Positions 1 through 4,455 of a stretch of 5,507 nt of DNA are shown piece after piece. Where the stretch lies: the NCBI GenBank assembly GCA_021815935.1, contig JAKAZH010000132.1, positions 1 to 5,507 on the forward strand. Direction: 5' to 3'. Source of the DNA: Actinomycetes bacterium (lineage in GTDB: Bacteria; Actinomycetota; Acidimicrobiia; Acidimicrobiales; Palsa-688). Within the stretch, counting starts at the first letter, position 1. Each line of letters starts with the position of its first letter. Made by a program: the position numbers and the translations under genes. The notes beneath the pieces are model-generated. The model did no database searches. It was not told the DNA's origin and was given only the letters and a program-made list of their open reading frames with translations.

Positions 1-449
1 GCCTGCATCGGACCTTCCTCGCCACACCCCCAACAAACGACGCGACGAATGGTCCCGTGCAGCTCCACCACCAGGTTCGGATCGCTGCCCGCCTTTTGAT
101 GAAGACCGTCGATGTTCTGAGTCAGTAGCGCCACCAGGCGACCCTGACGCTCGAGGCGTACCAGGGCTCTATGTCCGTCGTTAGGCTCGGCGCTCCACGC
201 AGGCGACTCGACCCGCTGACGCCACGAGAGCCGGCGCACGGCAGGATCACCCAGGTAGCTCTCAATATTCGAGGTCCGCTCGGCCCCCGGGTTCCGAGTC
301 CAGACCCCATTGGGGCCGCGAAAGTCAGGGATGCCACTATCCGTGGAGATGCCTGCGCCGGTCAGGACCGTGATCCTCCTGGCTCGTCGCACGATTGCCG
401 AGGCCTCGACGAGCCACTCGAAGTCGTCCACGAATCGATTTTCACACAA
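1..449 (-). CDS. Sir2-family (CobB-type) NAD-dependent protein deacylase, N-terminal 149 residues; C-terminus lies beyond the window
   Basis: Sirtuins remove acyl groups from lysine side chains of cytoplasmic proteins, consuming NAD and releasing nicotinamide and O-acyl-ADP-ribose. Reading the - strand from 449 gives a clean frame with the family's motifs in order: the NAD-binding GAGIS at residues 31-35, SGIPDFRGPNGVW at 38-50, TQNIDGLHQKAG at 110-121, ELHG at 129-132 with the catalytic base His131, and the first zinc-binding pair Cys139/Cys142. The second Cys pair and the rest of the Rossmann fold are missing only because the window ends. An in-frame TAA (459-461) leaves TTG at 447-449 and GTG at 429-431 as the usable starts. 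TTG is preferred because AAGGGAG (454-460) lies just upstream at a short 4-nt spacing, whereas GTG would be 22 nt away. The GPNGVWT stretch recalls SIRT6-like (class IV) sirtuins more than E. coli CobB, but I would not assign a subclass or acyl preference. It is divergent from the gene at 655. Family assignment is very secure; the start is moderately secure. Confidence 0.95.
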   Translation of the reverse strand, partial: MCENRFVDDFEWLVEASAIVRRARRITVLTGAGISTDSGIPDFRGPNGVWTRNPGAERTSNIESYLGDPAVRRLSWRQRVESPAWSAEPNDGHRALVRLERQGRLVALLTQNIDGLHQKAGSDPNLVVELHGTIRRVVCWGCGEEGPMQ

Positions 450-453
450 GAGG

Positions 454-460
454 CTCCCTT
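454..460 (-). promoter_or_regulatory. Probable ribosome binding site of the sirtuin gene
   Basis: On the - strand AAGGGAG precedes TTG (447-449) by 4 nt. It lies right after an in-frame stop (459-461), so it decides for the TTG start over the downstream GTG (429-431). The spacing is on the short side, so this is a moderate call. A 12-bp perfect palindrome, AGCCGGCCGGCT (461-472), sits immediately upstream; it may be chance in GC-rich DNA or a small operator. Confidence 0.5.
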
Positions 461-494
461 AGCCGGCCGGCTCCCTCGCTCCTCCCGTCGCTAA

Positions 495-541
495 GACTGT
501 GCCCGTAATTGCACATTTTCCGTGCAATTACGGGCACAGTC
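495..541. repeat. Perfect 20-bp inverted repeat with a 7-nt loop (long hairpin/cruciform element)
   Basis: The left arm GACTGTGCCCGTAATTGCAC (495-514) is the exact reverse complement of the right arm (522-541). The loop is ATTTTCC (515-521). No mismatch or bulge is present, which is far beyond chance for this length. It sits between two divergently transcribed genes, 46 bp upstream of the sirtuin start and about 110 bp upstream of the gene at 655, so it is not in a terminator position for either, and no T-run follows on either strand. No target-site duplication is evident in the flanks. A smaller stem, CCTCC-AACC-GGAGG (542-555), abuts it. It could be a dispersed palindromic (REP/MITE-like) element, an operator, or an mRNA leader structure for the sirtuin. 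The structure is certain; its function is unknown. Confidence 0.93.
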
Positions 542-580
542 CCTCCAACCGGAGGCTTGCCGATGCACTCCCGGCGCCAA

Positions 581-621
581 TTACTTTCTTTTGCTATTTT
601 ATAATATGTCATAGTATATTA
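581..621 (+). promoter_or_regulatory. AT-rich promoter candidate with overlapping dyads, upstream of the gene at 655
   Basis: This is by far the most AT-rich stretch of the window. It contains TATAAT (600-605) and TATATT (615-620), both good -10 hexamers. TTGCTA (591-596) lies 18 nt before the second and is a fair -35. The segment also contains TAATAT (602-607) facing ATATTA (616-621), and the small palindrome TATG-T-CATA (605-613); either could be a repressor site, for example for autoregulation by the winged-helix-like product of the next gene. On the opposite strand the region also offers TATTAT and TATACT, so a divergent promoter for the sirtuin is possible, which would place the long hairpin in its leader. 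Hexamers are read from the sequence; promoter activity is inferred. Confidence 0.55.
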
Positions 622-639
622 GTGGATACGGCTACTATC

Positions 640-645
640 AGGAGG
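640..645 (+). promoter_or_regulatory. Strong ribosome binding site fixing the start at 655
   Basis: AGGAGG is a perfect Shine-Dalgarno core, 9 nt before ATG (655-657). It settles the start of this gene: the same frame stays open back to a GTG at 499, but that codon lies inside the inverted repeat and has no ribosome site. Confidence 0.85.
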
Positions 646-654
646 TTGAGTTCC

Positions 655-1269
655 ATGACGCTCATCACACTCGACAGCGACACAATCACCATCCGACCGT
701 GGGAAGAGGTGTCCACTGTCCCCGGTGGATTCGATCCGCGCTCCGTGTACGTGGAGAGGTTCTGGCTCGCGTTGATCGGTCCCAGCACGACCTGGCTGCT
801 CCGAAGAATCGCAGCGGGGCTTGACGCCTCCCCGAACGGCTTCGAGATGCCTGTCGCCGAGACCGCTCGAGCTCTCGGGTTGGGAGACAAAGCCGGCCGT
901 AACTCCGCGTTCTTCCGGACCCTCAACCGGATGGTGGTCTTCGGGCTCGGTCGCCCGGCAGCTCCCGGCGAGCTCGAAGTGTTACGTCGTCTACCTCCCC
1001 TTAGCCGCCGCCAAGTTTCGCATCTTCCAACTGAGCTTCAACACGCCCACGAGGCTTGGCAACTTGAGCAGTCGCAACTGCCGCCGGCCGAGGCCGCGCG
1101 AAGGCGGAGCCGTCAGCTTGCGCTGAGCCTCTTGGAACTTGGAGAGGAAGCGGAGGAGGTGGAGCGACAGTTGATGCGCTGGCGTTACCATCCTGCGATA
1201 GCGAACGAGTCCGTGGCGTGGGCGCTCCAGCGCCACCGGCACGCTTGCGCCGCTGCCGCCGCAAGCTAG
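655..1269 (+). CDS. Conserved actinobacterial hypothetical protein, winged-helix-like, 204 residues
   Basis: I recognise the general type, a conserved actinobacterial protein of unknown role, but no named gene. After a short acidic and beta-like N-terminus (1-20), the diagnostic segment runs PGGFDPRSVYVERFWL (23-38), then IGPSTTWLLRRIAAGLD (41-57), a second helix VAETARALGL (67-76), a likely recognition helix NSAFFRTLNRMVVFGLGR (83-100), and a strand-like turn ELEVLRRLPPLSRR (106-119). This order resembles a winged helix-turn-helix. The C-terminal part (about 127-175) is strongly helical and charged, with a coiled-coil look, and ends in WRYHPAIAN (176-184) and an Ala-rich tail. There is no signal peptide or membrane segment, so it is probably cytoplasmic. 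The start is set by AGGAGG at 640-645. It could be a transcriptional regulator of its own AT-rich promoter, or a DNA-binding or structural protein with no regulatory role; DNA binding is inference. It is followed after 115 nt by the hydrolase-leuCD cluster on the same strand. Confidence 0.85.
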   Translation: MTLITLDSDTITIRPWEEVSTVPGGFDPRSVYVERFWLALIGPSTTWLLRRIAAGLDASPNGFEMPVAETARALGLGDKAGRNSAFFRTLNRMVVFGLGRPAAPGELEVLRRLPPLSRRQVSHLPTELQHAHEAWQLEQSQLPPAEAARRRSRQLALSLLELGEEAEEVERQLMRWRYHPAIANESVAWALQRHRHACAAAAAS

Positions 1270-1300
1270 GCGCGGGACCGGCGCGGGACAGGCGCAGGCC
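1269..1300 (+). repeat. Short GC-rich tandem repeat just after the gene at 655
   Basis: GGCGCGGGACC (1269-1279) is followed directly by GGCGCGGGACA (1280-1290) and a decayed third unit starting GGCGCAGG (1291-1298). The period is 11 bp, beginning at the last base of the TAG stop. CAGGCC (1295-1300) can also pair with GGCCTG (1308-1313) across a 7-nt loop. No T-run follows, so I do not call a terminator. Confidence 0.6.
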
Positions 1301-1384
1301 GAACACAGGCCTGGCGTGCCCAGACCCCGACACGACGATAGGGTCCTCCGCCCAAAGCGACCCTGGTTGCTTTAGCCTGGCAGG
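1301..1384 (+). other. Remainder of the gap before the hydrolase; weak stem only
   Basis: AGGGTC (1340-1345) and GACCCT (1359-1364) form a 6-bp stem with a 13-nt loop, followed by GGTTGCTTTA. It could be a weak terminator of the upstream gene or leader structure for the hydrolase-leuCD transcript. I see no convincing promoter hexamers, no T-box and no leader peptide rich in Leu codons here. Only AGG directly abutting the GTG at 1385 hints at a ribosome site. Confidence 0.3.
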
Positions 1385-2311
1385 GTGGAAATTCCTCCCG
1401 ACCTCCCCGTTACCCAAGCCTTCGATCTTGCCGGACGCGGACGGACCTGGATGTTCGACTCTGGGCCACCCCCAGCGCCTGCGGACGCGGACGGGGGCGA
1501 CCAGGCTCCCGTGCTTCTCCTCCACGGCTGGACGTCGAGCGCAGCGCTCAACTGGTACCGCTGCTTCCCAGCACTGAGCGACCGCTACCGCGCTATCGCC
1601 TTGGACCATCGCGGTCACGGTAGGGGCATCCGAAGCCGGAGGCCGTTCCGCCTCGAGGATTGCGCCGACGACGCCGCAGCCCTCGTCAGGCAGCTGGCCG
1701 TGGGACCCTGCACGGTTGTCGGCTACTCGATGGGCGGCCCCATCGCCCAGCTTCTCTGGCTTCGTCACCCCGAGGTTGTGCGAGAGCTCGTCCTATGCGC
1801 CACGGCCCCGTCGTTCGCCACCCGGCAACGACCAAAGACGCTCACCAACCTGTGGTTCGGTGCCACCGTCGCCTTGTCGGTGACCCCGCCGCTGCTCAGG
1901 AACCTCGCGATGGACCGCGCTGTCGCACGATGGCGGCGCAACCACTCGGCGAGCGAGTGGGCGGCACAGGAGTGGCGGCGCCATGATCCGGCTGCAGTCC
2001 TGCAGGCCGGGCTGGCTCTAGCCAACTATGACGCCACCCGCTGGCTCTCGAAGGTCGACGTCCCGACTGCCATCGTCCTCACCGAGCGTGATACCACCGT
2101 CTCGCCGCAACGCCAGCGTGCGCTGGCCGACCTGATCCCCGACTCGCAGGTCGTTCCCGTCGACGCCGACCACCGGGCGTGCGTCGACTATTCGCATCTG
2201 TTCGTGCCTGCCCTGCTCGAAGCGTGCGAGGCCACACGGACCCGGTCACGGGAGCGCCTTAGACTCAGGCCATCAAACCTTGATCCCGCCGTGGAAGGTG
2301 CACAGCCGTGA
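1385..2311 (+). CDS. Alpha/beta-fold hydrolase, 308 residues, coupled to leuC
   Basis: This is a cytoplasmic alpha/beta hydrolase, probably an esterase-like enzyme; the substrate cannot be read from the sequence. Visible marks are the oxyanion-hole VLLLHGW (43-49), the strand-turn [15 protein letters not shown] segment ([11 protein letters not shown], 71-81), the nucleophile elbow GYSMGG (113-118) with Ser115, the acid candidate Asp236 in TERDTTVS (233-240), and the catalytic His candidate His263 in [10 protein letters not shown] (261-270). A cap-like helical insertion spans about 145-215. No signal peptide is seen. The start is GTG at 1385 with a poor ribosome site. ATG at 1451 is an alternative, but it would remove [17 protein letters not shown], a segment that resembles the N-terminus of related actinobacterial hydrolases, so 1385 is preferred. 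The stop overlaps the leuC start by 4 nt (GTGA), which implies translational coupling. The Arg-rich tail after about residue 283 is not part of the fold. Confidence 0.9.
   Translation: MEIPPDLPVTQAFDLAGRGRTWMFDSGPPPAPADADGGDQAPVLLLHGWTSSAALNWYRCFPALSDRYRAIALDHRGHGRGIRSRRPFRLEDCADDAAALVRQLAVGPCTVVGYSMGGPIAQLLWLRHPEVVRELVLCATAPSFATRQRPKTLTNLWFGATVALSVTPPLLRNLAMDRAVARWRRNHSASEWAAQEWRRHDPAAVLQAGLALANYDATRWLSKVDVPTAIVLTERDTTVSPQRQRALADLIPDSQVVPVDADHRACVDYSHLFVPALLEACEATRTRSRERLRLRPSNLDPAVEGAQP
2293..2298 (+). promoter_or_regulatory. Ribosome binding site of leuC inside the hydrolase gene
   Basis: GGAAGG lies 9 nt before GTG (2308-2310) and within the last codons of the hydrolase. It supports the GTG start over the internal ATG at 2326 and, with the 4-nt overlap, suggests reinitiation by ribosomes finishing the hydrolase. 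Confidence 0.7.
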
Positions 2312-3711
2312 CCGAACAACTGACAATGGCCGAGAAGGTCTGGAACCGCCATGTGGTGCGCTCCAGCGAGGGAGAGCCGGACCTGCTCTACATCGACATG
2401 CACCTCGTCCACGAGGTGACCTCCCCCCAGGCGTTCGACGGGCTTCGGATGGCGGGCCGGACGGTACGTCGCCCTGATCGCACTATCGCGACGATGGACC
2501 ACAACGTACCGACGACAGCTCTGAGCGGGCCGGTCGAGGACCCGATCTCTGCTCGTCAGATGGAGGTTCTAGCGGCAAACTGTGCGGAGTTCGGTATCAC
2601 CCTCCTCGCTATGGGAGATCCGAGACAGGGGATCGTCCACATCATCGGTCCGGAACTGGGTCTCACGCAGCCGGGCATGACGATCGTGTGCGGCGACAGC
2701 CACACCTCCACTCACGGCGCGTTCGGGGCGCTGGCTTTCGGCATCGGGACGAGCGAGGTCGAACACGTGCTCGCCACTCAGACCCTCCCACAGAGCCGAC
2801 CGAAGACGATGGCCGTCGAGGTCCTGGGTGCCCTGGCCGAGGGAGTCGGGCCGAAGGACCTGGTTCTGGCGATAATCGGCCATATCGGAACAGGCGGGGG
2901 CATGGGCCACATAATCGAATACCGCGGCAACGCCATCCGCGGGCTTTCGATGGAAGGCCGGATGACAGTGTGCAACATGTCTATCGAGGGCGGAGCGCGG
3001 GCGGGGATGATCGCGCCTGACGACACGACCTTCGCATACATCGAGGGACGGCCCTATGCGCCGAAGGGCGCCGACTGGGACGATGCCGTCTCGGACTGGC
3101 TGTGTCTGACAACCGACCCGGGTGCAACTTTCGACCGTACCGTGACCGTCGACGCCTCCACATTGAGCCCGTACGTGTCCTGGGGTACCAACCCGAGCCA
3201 GGTCGTTCCGATCGCCTCTAGCGTGCCGGACCCGGAATCCTTCGATGGGGCCGCCCGCGAGGCCGCCTCAAGAGCACTTGCGTACATGGGACTTGCGCCT
3301 GGAACAGCGATGCGTGACGTTGCCGTCGATACCGTGTTCATCGGATCCTGCACCAACGGGCGCATCGAAGACCTGCGCGCTGCTGCGGGAGTACTCGCAG
3401 GCCGCAAGGTGTCAGGAGGAGTGCGTGCCCTGGTCGTGCCGGGATCCGGCGCCGTCAAGGAAGAGGCTGAACGCGAAGGCCTTGACCGCATCTTCACGGA
3501 TGCCGGGTTCGAGTGGCGGAATCCTGGCTGCTCGATGTGTCTCGCGATGAACCCCGACAAGCTCGCGCCGGGCGAAAGGGCGGCTTCCACGTCCAACCGC
3601 AACTTCGAGGGACGCCAGGGCCGCGGGGGACGCACCCACCTCGTCTCCCCTGCGGTTGCCGCTGCGACGGCGGTGGCAGGACGATTCGCCGCCCCGTCGG
3701 ACTTGGACTAG
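2308..3711 (+). CDS. leuC: 3-isopropylmalate dehydratase (isopropylmalate isomerase) large subunit
   Basis: Together with LeuD this subunit converts 2-isopropylmalate to 3-isopropylmalate through 2-isopropylmaleate, the second step of the leucine branch, in the cytoplasm. The 467 residues match the usual bacterial length (E. coli LeuC has 466). Aconitase-fold motifs appear in order: [12 protein letters not shown] near the N-terminus (6-17), MDHNVP (63-68), [20 protein letters not shown] (128-147), [13 protein letters not shown] (193-205), [14 protein letters not shown] (344-357), and [12 protein letters not shown] (406-417), then [20 protein letters not shown] (429-448). The three [4Fe-4S] ligands are all present: Cys348, Cys408 and Cys411. 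This is the single-chain bacterial type, not the split archaeal type. The start is GTG, overlapping the hydrolase stop. leuD follows after 80 nt. leuA and leuB are not in the window. No residue that I would expect is missing. Confidence 0.98.
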   Translation: MTEQLTMAEKVWNRHVVRSSEGEPDLLYIDMHLVHEVTSPQAFDGLRMAGRTVRRPDRTIATMDHNVPTTALSGPVEDPISARQMEVLAANCAEFGITLLAMGDPRQGIVHIIGPELGLTQPGMTIVCGDSHTSTHGAFGALAFGIGTSEVEHVLATQTLPQSRPKTMAVEVLGALAEGVGPKDLVLAIIGHIGTGGGMGHIIEYRGNAIRGLSMEGRMTVCNMSIEGGARAGMIAPDDTTFAYIEGRPYAPKGADWDDAVSDWLCLTTDPGATFDRTVTVDASTLSPYVSWGTNPSQVVPIASSVPDPESFDGAAREAASRALAYMGLAPGTAMRDVAVDTVFIGSCTNGRIEDLRAAAGVLAGRKVSGGVRALVVPGSGAVKEEAEREGLDRIFTDAGFEWRNPGCSMCLAMNPDKLAPGERAASTSNRNFEGRQGRGGRTHLVSPAVAAATAVAGRFAAPSDLD

Positions 3712-3791
3712 CTGACGACCCTTCCGACCAACCGCCACAAAGCGCACACGCACGCACCCGCGACAAGCAACCCACAGGAGACCGAACTCGA
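3712..3791 (+). promoter_or_regulatory. leuC-leuD spacer: C/A-rich tract without T, plus the leuD ribosome site
   Basis: From 3724 to 3787 there is not one T (by count 29 C, 22 A, 13 G), so the RNA should be largely unstructured. AGGAGA (3776-3781) stands 10 nt before ATG (3792), giving leuD its own ribosome site. A C-rich, G-poor, unstructured RNA could load Rho or simply keep the leuD start open; neither is shown. No promoter hexamer is visible. Confidence 0.6.
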
Positions 3792-4391
3792 ATGGAACCC
3801 GTCAAGGCAGTTTCCGGCACCGCAGTGCCGCTCGACCGCTCCGATGTCGACACCGATCAAATAATCCCGAGCGACTGGCTGAAGAAGGTGGAGCGGACCG
3901 GGTTCGCCAAGGGCCTCTTCGCAGAGTGGCGCGACGACAGGGATTTCGTTCTCAACCGGCCCGAGTATGCCGGGGCGTCCATCCTCGTAGCGGGCCCGAA
4001 CTTCGGGACCGGATCCTCGCGCGAGCACGCCGTGTGGGCGCTCACCGACTACGGCTTCACCGCGGTGATCTCACCTCGCTTCGGTGACATTTTCGCCAAC
4101 AACTGCACCAAGGCCGGACTTATACCGGTAAAAGTCGAGCCCGAGGTGGGACGTGCCCTCCTCGACGCCGTGGCCGCCGACCCGACGCTCGAGATCACCG
4201 TCGACGTCGAGCGGCTCGTCGTGTCAGCGCCGGCCGCGGGGATCGAAGGCTCGTTTCCTCTCGATCCCCACACCCAGCACCGGCTCTTGGAGGGCCTGGA
4301 CGACATCGGCCTCACCCTCGTCCACGAGTCTGCCGTCGCAGCCCACGAGGCCGCTCGACCCCGCTGGTTGCCGGCTGTCGCCACGGCTTGA
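3792..4391 (+). CDS. leuD: 3-isopropylmalate dehydratase small subunit
   Basis: This is the swivelling small subunit that completes the LeuCD isomerase active site. Its 199 residues match the family (E. coli 201). Motifs: VSGTAVPLDRSDVDTDQIIP (7-26), LKKVERTGFAKGLFAEWRDD (30-49), the substrate-binding GPNFGTGSSREHAVWAL (68-84), SPRFGDIFANNCTKAGLIPV (94-113), and IEGSFPLDPHTQHRLLEGLD (151-170). The frame is open far upstream into leuC, but ATG at 3792 with AGGAGA upstream begins the family's normal N-terminus. The end is odd: after RPRWLP the protein carries AVATA before TGA, and the DNA for this tail (4364-4395) is repeated exactly 60 bp downstream. It is co-directional with leuC and convergent with the aminotransferase, whose stop codon is 61 nt away. 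Confidence 0.97.
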   Translation: MEPVKAVSGTAVPLDRSDVDTDQIIPSDWLKKVERTGFAKGLFAEWRDDRDFVLNRPEYAGASILVAGPNFGTGSSREHAVWALTDYGFTAVISPRFGDIFANNCTKAGLIPVKVEPEVGRALLDAVAADPTLEITVDVERLVVSAPAAGIEGSFPLDPHTQHRLLEGLDDIGLTLVHESAVAAHEAARPRWLPAVATA

Positions 4392-4395
4392 CTCA
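4364..4395. repeat. Direct repeat copy 1, covering the leuD stop
   Basis: This 32-bp sequence begins CTGGTTGCCGG and ends GGCTTGACTCA. It encodes the last residues of LeuD (WLPAVATA) and the stop, and it is identical to 4424-4455. With two mismatches the match extends 8 bp rightwards (4396-4403 against 4456-4463), giving 38 of 40. A looser match continues leftwards to about 4353, aligned to 4411 with a 2-nt gap. Confidence 0.95.
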
Positions 4396-4437
4396 GCCGG
4401 CCAGGTGGTCGCTAGAGCCCGAACTGGTTGCCGGCTG
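4394..4437. terminator. Possible imperfect stem at the convergent gene ends; weak terminator candidate
   Basis: CAGCCGGC (4394-4401) is the reverse complement of GCCGGCTG (4430-4437). CAG (4402-4404) can pair with CTG (4424-4426) past a 3-nt bulge, leaving a loop of about 19 nt. The same left arm can pair instead with GCCGGCTG at 4370-4377 in repeat copy 1, so the two stems exclude each other. Neither has a T-run, so intrinsic termination is doubtful. Confidence 0.3.
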
Positions 4438-4455
4438 TCGCCACGGCTTGACTCA
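4424..4455. repeat. Direct repeat copy 2, ending in the aminotransferase stop codon
   Basis: This copy is identical to 4364-4395 and shifted by exactly 60 bp. It keeps a relict leuD tail in the same frame (tgg ttg ccg ... gct tga, 4425-4451). Its last three bases, TCA (4453-4455), are the TGA stop of the - strand aminotransferase. Within it, TGA (4449-4451), one C and TCA form a tail-to-tail pair of stops only 1 nt apart. Confidence 0.95.

Noticed and set aside
171..494. Open + strand frame of about 107 codons
   Set aside because: It is antisense to the sirtuin, whose - strand frame carries the whole set of family motifs; the + frame resembles nothing.
495..541. Hairpin as an intrinsic terminator
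   Set aside because: Both adjacent genes start, rather than end, next to it, and no T-run follows the stem on either strand.
499..654. In-frame extension of the gene at 655 back to a GTG at 499
   Set aside because: The GTG lies inside the perfect inverted repeat, has no ribosome site, and would encode the hairpin arm and the AT-rich promoter; ATG at 655 has a perfect AGGAGG at 9 nt.
1270..1384. Leucine leader peptide, T-box or riboswitch ahead of the hydrolase-leuCD genes
   Set aside because: I found no run of Leu codons in a short frame, no T-box signature and only weak short stems.
1001..1768. Long - strand open frame over the regulator/hydrolase junction
   Set aside because: It crosses two + strand genes and their gap, has low-complexity Arg/Pro/Ala composition and no recognisable motif; a typical shadow frame in high-GC DNA.
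3513..3791. leuD extended upstream into leuC
   Set aside because: The extension would overlap the leuC C-terminus by about 200 nt and translate the T-free spacer; the family N-terminus and the ribosome site both fit ATG at 3792.
4364..4455. Direct repeats as attachment sites flanking an integrated element
   Set aside because: Only 28 bp lie between the copies, no integrase or tRNA is present, and both copies fit a duplicated gene junction better.
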